Shown here in pieces: positions 57,227 through 64,000 of a stretch of 64,000 bases of DNA. Source of the DNA: Halobacillus shinanisalinarum. Its GTDB lineage: Bacteria > Bacillota > Bacilli > Bacillales > Halobacillaceae. Every line of letters starts with the position of its first letter. The stretch's first letter is position 1. The stretch lies in the NCBI RefSeq assembly GCF_022919835.1, contig NZ_CP095074.1, positions 248,001 to 312,000 on the forward strand. The letters run 5' to 3'. Both the position numbers and the translations under genes were made by a program. Below the pieces are notes generated by a model. That model made no database searches. It was not told the DNA's origin and was given only the letters and a program-made list of their open reading frames with translations.

Positions 57227-57450
57227 CAGGTTTCCTCCTTCATCCAGTGCATTCATAAAAATTACGAATAATTTACTTGGACACACTTTCTTTTTAATAA
57301 ATTCCACGTATCATAATTATTAAACTGTTTCCTCTTATATGACGAATATGGACCCCTAAAAGTTTCACATTTCTTTATACATAAGTTGTTCATTTCCAGT
57401 ACCCACCTATTTTAATAGACGTCTGTAAAAAAAGAAACCCTACATAAAAA

Positions 57451-57480
57451 GAAAAGAAGCCCAATCTTTGGCTCCTTTTC
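57451..57480 (-). terminator. Terminator after glcK
   Basis: Imperfect stem AAAAGGAGCC / GGGCTTCTTTT with loop AAAGATT, directly after the glcK stop. Confidence 0.7.
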
Positions 57481-57483
57481 CAT

Positions 57484-58433
57484 CTATAGATTCTCTTTTA
57501 CCAAATAAGCCCCACCTATTACACCTGCATCATTTCCAAGCTCAGCTATTTCAAATGTGCAAGCTTCAGCTGTGCGTGGCAGTGCGTAAGTTTTAAACGC
57601 TTCTTTGAGCGGCTGTAGAAGCTGTAATCCTGCCTTAGATACCCCTCCACCAATCACGATCTTGTTCGGATTAATAGCAATGGCTAAATTTGCTATAGTT
57701 AATCCAAGCGTGTCTGTGATCGATGCTATGACCTTGCTAGCGGCTTCATCATGATCCGCTGCCGCCTGAAAGACATCTTTAGCTGTCATCGAAGGAAACG
57801 AACTTAGAGAAGAATTTGGATATTCTGCTAACACTTCTTTTGCCTTCCTTACAATTCCGGTAGCAGAAGTTTCCGTTTCAAGACACCCCGATTTGCCACA
57901 GTTGCAAGGGGCTCCGCCACTCTTGATGACTGTCATATGACCAATTTCAGCTGCCATGCCATTTGCACCGCTGATAATTTGACCGTTGGCGATAATCCCC
58001 CGCCAACTCCAGTCCCGAGCGTTACAGCAATTAGGTTTTCAACTCCACCGCCAGCGCCTAACCAATTTTCCCCGAGTGCGGCTAAGTTGGCATCATTATC
58101 AACCCAAACAGGGTAGCCTGACAAATCTGCAAGCTGTTTACCAAAATCAAAGTTCCTCCAGCCAATATTTACAGCTTCATAAATATAACCAGTCTTCGTA
58201 TCAACAAAACCCGGTGCTCCCACACCAATTCCTAGAATGTTCGACTTATGTAATGATAATTCAGTTTGCGCCGAATCAATTGCCTGGTAAATATCCCGAG
58301 GTATATATCCGCCTTGTTCTTTTTTATCAGTGAGGATTTCCCACTTTTTTAAAATGTCTCCCTTTGTAGACAATACCGCAAGCTTTATCGTTGTTCCCCC
58401 AACGTCCACACCAAAACAGTAGTTTTCGCTCAT
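57484..58433 (-). pseudogene. glcK: ROK-family glucokinase, frameshifted
   Basis: Two overlapping frames make one glucokinase. The N-terminal part has the ATP motif GVDVGGTTIKLAV and VDNDANLAALGE; the C-terminal part has EIGHMTV and the zinc-type motif CNCGKSGCLE, then GGGVSKAG. The break is at the five-C run 57997-58001 (GGGGG on the coding strand): one more G restores TGVGGGIIANGQ and an unbroken 316-residue enzyme, close to B. subtilis GlcK. The ATG overlaps the yqgQ stop. Either an undercalled homopolymer or a genuine lesion in glucose phosphorylation. Confidence 0.93.
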
Positions 58434-58648
58434 GGACTTATCTCCCCTTTTCTTTCGTCCCTCATTCTGGCAATTTCTGTACGTAACAGTAAAATAGCCA
58501 TCTGGTAGTCCTCTTTTGTTATAAATTGCGCTTGATTAAGCTCCTGTATTTCTTGTTCCATTAATTCTAGTTCAGCCAGACGATCCCCAACATAAATAAA
58601 AGTTCCGAATTGTTTTAAAAGCTGCTGAATGTCATAGATTGTTCTCAT
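58430..58648 (-). CDS. yqgQ: YqgQ family (DUF910) small protein
   Basis: A 72-residue helical protein containing TIYDIQQLLKQFGTFIY (shown as DIQQLLKQFGTFIY) and RLAELELMEQEI, the DUF910 pattern. It may bind nucleic acid; function is unproven. Overlaps glcK by 4 bp (ATGA), the conserved yqgQ-glcK arrangement. Confidence 0.9.
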   Translation of the reverse strand: MRTIYDIQQLLKQFGTFIYVGDRLAELELMEQEIQELNQAQFITKEDYQMAILLLRTEIARMRDERKGEISP

Positions 58649-58695
58649 TTACATCACCGTTCCCATTATACCATGGACTCATGAAATGAAAACGC

Positions 58696-58723
58696 AAAAA
58701 CCCTGACTTTTACTTGTCAGGGT
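58696..58723 (-). terminator. Terminator after the SpoVAF-like gene
   Basis: Stem ACCCTGAC / GTCAGGGT followed by TTTTTG on the minus strand; the stop codon of the gene lies in its loop. Confidence 0.85.
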
Positions 58724-60167
58724 CTTTAGGGTGTAGGAAAGCAGGTCGACGATTTTTAAGGGGGATCGGTGCGCGTATAAAGATATCACGGAAAGCTTTA
58801 AACGAAAACGGCATGAACGGCCAAAGGAAGGGCGTTTTAAATGTTTGCATATTCGTGAGGTAAAGAATCCAAAACGTAATTCCAATCACATATCCTGGCA
58901 AACCAAACAATCCCGTACTAATAAGCAATCCCATTCGGGTGATACGATTAGCCAGGCTTAACTCGTAACTAGGAGTTGCGTACGTTCCAATTGCCGCTAT
59001 GGCAAGGTAAAGAACAACCTCGCTTGAAAACAATCCGACTTCAACAGCTACTTGTCCCATGATAATAGCTGCTACCAGTCCAAGTGCGGTAGCCAGAGCG
59101 CTTGGTGTGTGGATAGCCGCCATCCTGAGCATGTCAATGCCTATTTCTGCAACTAAAAATTGAGCAAACAGTGGGACGGCCCCGGTGTCCTTAGGACCGA
59201 GATAGGCTAACCCTTGGGGGAGTAGTTCAGGATTCATAGAGAATAAAAAGTATAGTGGTAAAGCAAAGATTGAAATCATGATTCCAATAAAGCGCACCCA
59301 CCTAAGATAAGCACCGACAGAAGGCTTTTGACGATATTCTTCAGCATGCTGTAAATGATGCCAGAACGTAGCCGGCGTAATCATAACACTGGGAGAGCCA
59401 TCTATAATGACCAAAATATGTCCTTCGTATAAATGAGCGGCTGCCACATCCGGACGCTCCGTGTAACGGATAACAGGATAGGGGTTCCAATGCCGGCCGC
59501 TAATATATTCTTCAATTGTCTTTTCAGCCATCGGAAGAGCATCTGTGTCTATCTCTCTCAGCACACGCTGTAAATGTTTGACGCGCCCAGGATCGGCAAT
59601 ATCCTTTAAGTAGCACAAGCAGATATCTGTCTGTGAACGGCGGCCAATTTGTGTGTATTCCATCCGAAGCGAGCGATCGCGGATACGCCTTCTTGTTAGG
59701 GCTGTATTAAAAACAATCGTTTCAACAAATCCATCACGGGAGCCGCGTACAACTTTTTCTAGATCAGGCTCCTTGGGGCTCCTAACGGGGTAGGTACGAG
59801 CATCAATCATTATAATCTCATCTAAGCCTTCAACGACGAGAGCGGTCGGTCCTCCTAATACTAAGTCCGAAGCTTTTATTAAATCCTTTTCCTTCCCTAA
59901 TTCCATATAAGGAAGATGAGTCTTAAGCAGTTTCTCAAGCGGATCTGGTTCAAGCTCTTCAGGGTCGAGGCGTGACAGAAGTTTCATAATGTAATGTAAA
60001 ATTTCGTCTTTTACAAATCCATCCACCATAAAAAATGACATTTTTCTTCCTGCATACACAAGATCCAGGTGAATCATATCAAAGCTCTCATCCACACCTA
60101 ACCTATCTTTTATATAGTCGACATTTTCCTCGTAGGTATCAAATAGAGGCTTTGTCTCTTTTTCCAT
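58710..60167 (-). CDS. spoVAF: GerA/SpoVAF family spore germination protein
   Basis: A 485-residue inner-spore-membrane protein. The soluble N-domain (to about 285) includes KVVRGSRDGFVETIVFNTALTRRRIRD in part (VVRGSRDGFVE, TALTRRRIRD); the C-domain has five or six membrane helices and IGTYATPSYELSLANRI. Similarity to SpoVAF is stronger than to GerAA/GerBA (HLQHAEEYRQ, TDICLCY). It stands alone, not in a spoVA operon, so it may be a paralogue. In Bacillus, SpoVAF and YqhR-like 5AF/FigP proteins amplify potassium release in germination. ATG with GGGGGGG upstream. Confidence 0.85.
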   Translation of the reverse strand: MEKETKPLFDTYEENVDYIKDRLGVDESFDMIHLDLVYAGRKMSFFMVDGFVKDEILHYIMKLLSRLDPEELEPDPLEKLLKTHLPYMELGKEKDLIKASDLVLGGPTALVVEGLDEIIMIDARTYPVRSPKEPDLEKVVRGSRDGFVETIVFNTALTRRRIRDRSLRMEYTQIGRRSQTDICLCYLKDIADPGRVKHLQRVLREIDTDALPMAEKTIEEYISGRHWNPYPVIRYTERPDVAAAHLYEGHILVIIDGSPSVMITPATFWHHLQHAEEYRQKPSVGAYLRWVRFIGIMISIFALPLYFLFSMNPELLPQGLAYLGPKDTGAVPLFAQFLVAEIGIDMLRMAAIHTPSALATALGLVAAIIMGQVAVEVGLFSSEVVLYLAIAAIGTYATPSYELSLANRITRMGLLISTGLFGLPGYVIGITFWILYLTNMQTFKTPFLWPFMPFSFKAFRDIFIRAPIPLKNRRPAFLHPKDPDK

Positions 60168-60228
60168 GTAACCCCCCCTTTTGATGCTTATAGGGGTTAG
60201 CTTTTACTAAACATACAAAATCATACAA

Positions 60229-61269
60229 CTAGATCATCTCAGCCTGGATGTAGCTCATAAGCAAATGAAAGGTATGGATTAGGGAATCGGTATGTGTACG
60301 TTCATAAGAATGAGAGGGATCGATCCCTGGGCCAACCAACCCATGTTTAAAATCAAACCCAGCACGAATAGCTGCTGAAGCATCTGAACCATAAAAAGGA
60401 TAGATATCTACTTTATAACCTATTTGATTTTCTTCAGCTAAGTGTACCATTTGATTCTTAAGTTCTAAGTGATAGGGACCCGATGAATCCTTAGCACAAA
60501 TTGACACATCGTGTTCTGTCGATGCTTGTCCGTCGCCTATTGCTCCCATATCCACCGCTACATATTCTTCAACTGCATCTGGAATCGACGCATTTGCACC
60601 ATAGCCAATTTCTTCATTATTGGAAAAGAAAAAATGTGTTGTATAAGGAAGCTGGATTTGTTCATCAATGATGTCCTCAAGCATATGTAGAAGTATAGCG
60701 GCACTTGCTTTATCATCTAAATGGCGTGACTTAATATATCCACTATCTAACTGTTCAAAGCGTGGAGCAAAGGAAACAAAATCTCCTACCTCAATCCCCA
60801 GACCCAGAACATCTTCCCGGTTTTTCACTTGTTCATCTACTCTTACCTCAATATTTGTATCGTCACGCTTTTCTTCCGTTGCATTTCTATAAACATGAAC
60901 AGATGCTTGTTCCATCAATATTGTCCCACTATAGTCCGCGTTATTTGAATGAACGATGCAATACTCGCCTTCTACACTGTTCCACATAAATCCGCCAATC
61001 ATGGATAGTTTCAGTTTACCGTCAGACTTTATTTCCTTCACCATAGCGCCTAATGTATCAAGGTGGGCTGTGAGCATACGCTGCTTCTCCTCGTCGGCTC
61101 CTTTTATTGTTGCAATAAGCGCACCTTTATTTGTCATATACGTGTTTACACCTTTCACACGCAAGACGTTCTCACAATACTTCATTATTTCCTTTGTGTA
61201 TCCCGATGGACTCGGTATAGAAGTGAGTTGTTTTAAATGATCGATGATATAATTGTTATTTTTTTGCAT
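60229..61269 (-). CDS. M42 family glutamyl/leucyl aminopeptidase (YsdC/FrvX-like)
   Basis: A 346-residue cobalt- or zinc-dependent aminopeptidase of the tetrahedral M42 type. Metal ligands are visible: TAHLDTLG (His, Asp), HLDDKASAA (Asp), NNEEIGYG (Glu-Glu) and the C-terminal GPGIDPSHSYERTH. The ATG at 61269 follows GGAGGAATTTAC; the longer frame from 61332 is not supported. It lies between the SpoVAF-like gene and the divergent exported protein, not a position known from B. subtilis. Confidence 0.9.
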   Translation of the reverse strand: MQKNNNYIIDHLKQLTSIPSPSGYTKEIMKYCENVLRVKGVNTYMTNKGALIATIKGADEEKQRMLTAHLDTLGAMVKEIKSDGKLKLSMIGGFMWNSVEGEYCIVHSNNADYSGTILMEQASVHVYRNATEEKRDDTNIEVRVDEQVKNREDVLGLGIEVGDFVSFAPRFEQLDSGYIKSRHLDDKASAAILLHMLEDIIDEQIQLPYTTHFFFSNNEEIGYGANASIPDAVEEYVAVDMGAIGDGQASTEHDVSICAKDSSGPYHLELKNQMVHLAEENQIGYKVDIYPFYGSDASAAIRAGFDFKHGLVGPGIDPSHSYERTHTDSLIHTFHLLMSYIQAEMI

Positions 61270-61356
61270 GTAAATTCCTCCAGTATCATAAGTTTTTATA
61301 CAACCTTCTTTCAAGAAAAGCGTTAGCACCATCTATTATAAAGGAGATGCTCGGGA

Positions 61357-62208
61357 ATGAAACATGTTTGGATGTTCGTATTTATAGGGTTTGTAGCAAT
61401 CGTTTTCACGTATTTATTCATATCTTCAAGAGACCAAGCGGTTATTAAATACTTTCCAATTGACGATAGCCATTACTTTACCGAGGCAGCCACAACCCTG
61501 ACTACTTCAGATGACGAGGATAATGATGAAATAAAATGGGAGATCGCCTCCTCCAGCAATGACTCGATGTATTTACGTCAAGATGTATCATTGCTATATG
61601 TAAATGGACGTTTAAAAGGTGTAGTCAACAAATGGAAAGAAAATGCGCAACACATTGAAAAACAAACAATATTGCAGGGAGAAGACAGTAAAAAGTATGA
61701 AGCCATCTCCTTCCATCATGGCGAAATACACGGAAAGAATGATGAGATAAAAAGCATACAAACCACAACCACCGACACGCTTTATATCATTGATTCTCCA
61801 CACTCGAAAAAAACTGCTTTTCATAAGGCACAATCAACGGAAGAAAAAGAATGGACAGGAAAGTTGGATCATGCCATCGATCAACAATTGGAAGCACAGT
61901 GGGACGAGCTTATTCATCACTATCAAATACCTAGGGAGAAATATATACACATCCCATTAACTGAACTTACTGATTTTAGTAAAGAAGATCCTTTTCCAGG
62001 CACTACTGGGGCAGAGTTTGAGCGAATTTTAGGACAACTTTGGGAAGGGTTATATAAAAACTATGTGCTCGGCATTGAAGATTCGCAATCCAAACACCCT
62101 ATCCAGAGCTATATCCCACTTATTCTTCTTGACAAAAACGGGAAGCATTTAATAGTCCTTTATGAGGATGATGCGGGAGAGAAACACCAGCTTATTCAAT
62201 ATTATTAA
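61357..62208 (+). CDS. Exported or membrane-anchored protein of unknown function
   Basis: A 283-residue protein not recognised. Residues about 4-22 are a single hydrophobic segment (VWMFVFIGFVAIVFTYLF), either a signal anchor or an uncleaved signal; no lipobox Cys was seen. The rest is hydrophilic and acidic, with Thr/Asp-rich TTLTTSDDEDNDE early on and no catalytic motif. ATG with AAAGGAGATG upstream. Convergent with gluP, overlapping by 4 bp. Probably faces the outside of the membrane. Confidence 0.75.
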   Translation: MKHVWMFVFIGFVAIVFTYLFISSRDQAVIKYFPIDDSHYFTEAATTLTTSDDEDNDEIKWEIASSSNDSMYLRQDVSLLYVNGRLKGVVNKWKENAQHIEKQTILQGEDSKKYEAISFHHGEIHGKNDEIKSIQTTTTDTLYIIDSPHSKKTAFHKAQSTEEKEWTGKLDHAIDQQLEAQWDELIHHYQIPREKYIHIPLTELTDFSKEDPFPGTTGAEFERILGQLWEGLYKNYVLGIEDSQSKHPIQSYIPLILLDKNGKHLIVLYEDDAGEKHQLIQYY

Positions 62209-63734
62209 TTGAGTTTTTGACTAAGCTCTTGAAACTGTTCATTGTCAGGTTTAAGCTTTGTCGCTTCACTTGCATGTTTGCTTGCCTTATCAACCTCTCC
62301 CATCTGCCTGTATATAAGTGCTAAATTAAAATATGCCTCGGCAAATTCTGGATCTATTTCAATGACTTGTTCTAGATCCTTTTGGGCTTCGCTAAGCTGC
62401 CCTGTCTGCGTATAAGCATAAGATCGATTGAAAAGTAGTTCCGCCTCAAAGTTACCAGGTCTATCCAGAGCTTTGTTTGTCAGAGCAATGGCTTCTTGAA
62501 ATTGTTGCTGTTCATTTAACTGTTGGGATTGTTTAACCTGTATAAGAGCATATGTTTCGTCATCCGTCTGTTGAATTCCAAGAATAATCATCAGCACAAT
62601 AGCTAAAGTATAAGCCACAGCTGCAAAGCTTTGAAAGACCCATTGCTTCTTCTTTGGAAGGTTGCACACAGCGGACGCAATAAAACCACCTAGTAAGCCA
62701 CCCATATGAGCTCCATTGTCAACTTGAGGGACAAGGATCCCAAAAGCAAGGTTAATTCCTATAACGAAAATTAAGTTATACCCCATTGTACGAAAGAAAA
62801 GCCGCTTATAATGGACCCCAAAATATAAGAGAGCACCGAACAATCCGAAAATCGCTCCTGAGGCACCAGCTGCCACTTGTGGATTCAACATAAAGCTTGC
62901 TAGTCCGCCAAAAATACCTGCTAAGAAGTAAATAAATGTAAAGCGAAGAGTCCCGTATATCCTTTCTACTGCTGCTCCTAAATAGTATAAGGCGAGCATA
63001 TTCATTAATAAATGTAGTGTACCGATATGAAGAAACATTGAGCTCAGGATGCGCCACCACTCCCCGTCAACAATCGCCGGGTTGTACTTGGCACCATATT
63101 CAATCAATGTTGTAATAGAGGTAGTGCTCCCTTTATACTCGATAAACAAATAAGCAAGTATATTTAACGCGAGTAGTACATACGTAAGCATTGGTTTTCC
63201 AAAAGTGAACAATGCCTCACTCTCTCGCTTTTTCTCACATTGACTTGTGGCAATAAGCTGTTTTAAATAATGGACTTGCCCTTCTGCCTCCTGCTCATCG
63301 ATCTCAAGGGATAGATCTGGCACGCGCATTCCTAACTCTTCATAAAGGGCTTTAACGCGCTCCATTTTGTGAACATCATCTAGATAATGAATAGTCGTTT
63401 GTTCATGATTCGTAAGTTCGCTTTGGTTCATCTCTTCCCATTCATCAACCGGAGGATATTCTGAAATATAAAGGCAATATAAGGATAAGCGTTTGCCGCG
63501 AAACAAACGCTTATTTTGTTTCATCTGTAATTTAATCCTTTCTAAATCGCGAATCAATTCGTTTCGCCAGTTGAACTGACCGTGAAATAAGCGAATAACT
63601 TGAACCTTGCCTCTCTTATCTCTTTCAAGCCATATTTCACTGTTATCAACATTCACATGTAACATTTCAAAGCCTTGCTGATTAACGAGGTCATGGGCAA
63701 GCTTCCATAAAAAGTATTCTTGCTTAACAAACAA
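62205..63734 (-). CDS. gluP: Rhomboid intramembrane serine protease GluP (YqgP) with TPR repeats
   Basis: A 509-residue protein: a cytoplasmic N-domain (to about 175), a rhomboid core of six or seven helices with catalytic Ser in GASGAIFG and His in HMGGLLGG, and C-terminal tetratricopeptide repeats (about 430-509). In B. subtilis it works with FtsH to cleave the magnesium transporter MgtE under low magnesium and high manganese. The start is a TTG (63734), giving the family N-terminus MF; GGGGGAGCGGA precedes it. Confidence 0.93.
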   Translation of the reverse strand: MFVKQEYFLWKLAHDLVNQQGFEMLHVNVDNSEIWLERDKRGKVQVIRLFHGQFNWRNELIRDLERIKLQMKQNKRLFRGKRLSLYCLYISEYPPVDEWEEMNQSELTNHEQTTIHYLDDVHKMERVKALYEELGMRVPDLSLEIDEQEAEGQVHYLKQLIATSQCEKKRESEALFTFGKPMLTYVLLALNILAYLFIEYKGSTTSITTLIEYGAKYNPAIVDGEWWRILSSMFLHIGTLHLLMNMLALYYLGAAVERIYGTLRFTFIYFLAGIFGGLASFMLNPQVAAGASGAIFGLFGALLYFGVHYKRLFFRTMGYNLIFVIGINLAFGILVPQVDNGAHMGGLLGGFIASAVCNLPKKKQWVFQSFAAVAYTLAIVLMIILGIQQTDDETYALIQVKQSQQLNEQQQFQEAIALTNKALDRPGNFEAELLFNRSYAYTQTGQLSEAQKDLEQVIEIDPEFAEAYFNLALIYRQMGEVDKASKHASEATKLKPDNEQFQELSQKLN

Positions 63735-63880
63735 ATCCGCTCCCCCTCTCTTCTACACATTCATCATAGCATGCCTGGCTTAAATGAAGCGAAGCACTTG
63801 CTTTATCAGGAAAAACTAACGGACCTAATGGTTTAAAAACTAAACATCCTAAAATCGAACCACACGCTGTTTTTCTAAAA

Positions 63881-63909
63881 AGAAAAGACTGTCAGTACTC
63901 CTGACAGCC
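63881..63909 (-). terminator. Terminator at the right edge
   Basis: Stem CTGTCAG / CTGACAG with a short loop followed by TCTTTTCTTTTT on the minus strand, directly after the partial gene at 63914-64000. Confidence 0.85.
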
Positions 63910-63913
63910 TAGC

Positions 63914-64000
63914 CTATTTAAACATATTAGAAACTAATTTTCTTCTCACATAGGGCACACTCATTGTTTGCTGGATAAGCCATCGCCTTAAATAGGGAAC
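63914..64000 (-). CDS. 3' end of an unidentified gene (partial)
   Basis: The last 28 codons of a minus-strand frame that enters from beyond 64000, ending RRKLVSNMFK and a TAG at 63914-63916. It is basic and followed at once by a terminator, as a real gene end would be. Too short to identify. Confidence 0.5.
   Translation of the reverse strand, partial: VPYLRRWLIQQTMSVPYVRRKLVSNMFK

Noticed and set aside
1..64000. CRISPR arrays, tRNA/rRNA genes, insertion sequences, prophage
   Set aside because: None found: no regularly spaced repeats, no cloverleaf or rRNA sequence, no transposase or phage frames.

Overview
The window comes from a low-G+C, endospore-forming, competence-capable member of the Bacillaceae. 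It carries spo0A, spoIVB, the complete eight-gene spoIIIA operon, a gerA/spoVAF-family germination gene and the comG operon. Gene order closely follows the B. subtilis bkd-spo0A-spoIVB-recN-ahrC-tlyA-dxs-xse-folD-nusB-accCB-spoIIIA-efp-mntR-gcv-comG-yqg region. Differences point to the halophilic/alkaliphilic side of the family: an OLE RNA with its partner gene oapA, a B12-dependent ribonucleotide reductase, and no sinI/sinR between yqhG and comG. A Halobacillus-like genus is a guess, not a demonstration.

Layout. 1-7.9 kb (minus): branched-chain amino acid catabolism, bkdR-ptb-bcd-buk-lpdV-bkdAA-bkdAB, with bkdAB cut by the window edge. 8.0-11.1 kb (plus): yqzF, then a translationally coupled pair of cNMP/CBS/DUF294 protein and DEDDh exonuclease. 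11.1-25.1 kb (minus): aspartokinase, spo0A, spoIVB, recN, argR, tlyA, dxs, oapA, OLE RNA, ispA, xseB, xseA, folD, nusB. 25.5-33.1 kb (minus): yqhY, accC, accB, spoIIIAH-AA. 33.3-40.9 kb: efp, Xaa-Pro peptidase, yqhR, yqhP (plus), yqhO, mntR, and nrdJ interrupted by a group I intron. 41.4-49.6 kb: yqhL (plus), gcvPB-gcvPA-gcvT behind a tandem glycine riboswitch, yqhH-yqhG (plus), yqzE, aroK. 49.7-53.5 kb (plus): comGA-comGG. 54-64 kb: small membrane proteins, glyoxalase-II-like hydrolase, LtaS-family protein, glcK-yqgQ, a SpoVAF-like protein, an M42 peptidase, an unknown exported protein, rhomboid GluP, and a truncated gene at the right edge.

The strongest observations are: (1) an ORF-less, about 265-nt group I intron splitting nrdJ inside its catalytic Asn-Pro-Cys-Gly-Glu motif, with P1, P7, P8, P9 and P10 pairings readable by eye; (2) an about 600-nt structured RNA between ispA and a small membrane protein gene, matching OLE RNA/oapA, with its own sigma-A promoter; (3) three frameshifts (gcvT, yqhH, glcK), each restored by one extra G in a G run, which suggests either undercalled homopolymers or slippage mutations; (4) a pair of NrdR boxes 16 bp apart over the nrdJ promoter; (5) a possible AUA initiation codon for the patatin-like yqhO; and (6) developmental promoters with readable consensus elements (sigma-H and 0A boxes at spo0A, sigma-G at spoIVB, sigma-E at spoIIIA).

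No rRNA, tRNA, CRISPR array, transposase or phage gene was seen. Many genes start at GTG or TTG; where a stronger Shine-Dalgarno sequence selects an internal start, the shorter coordinates are given.
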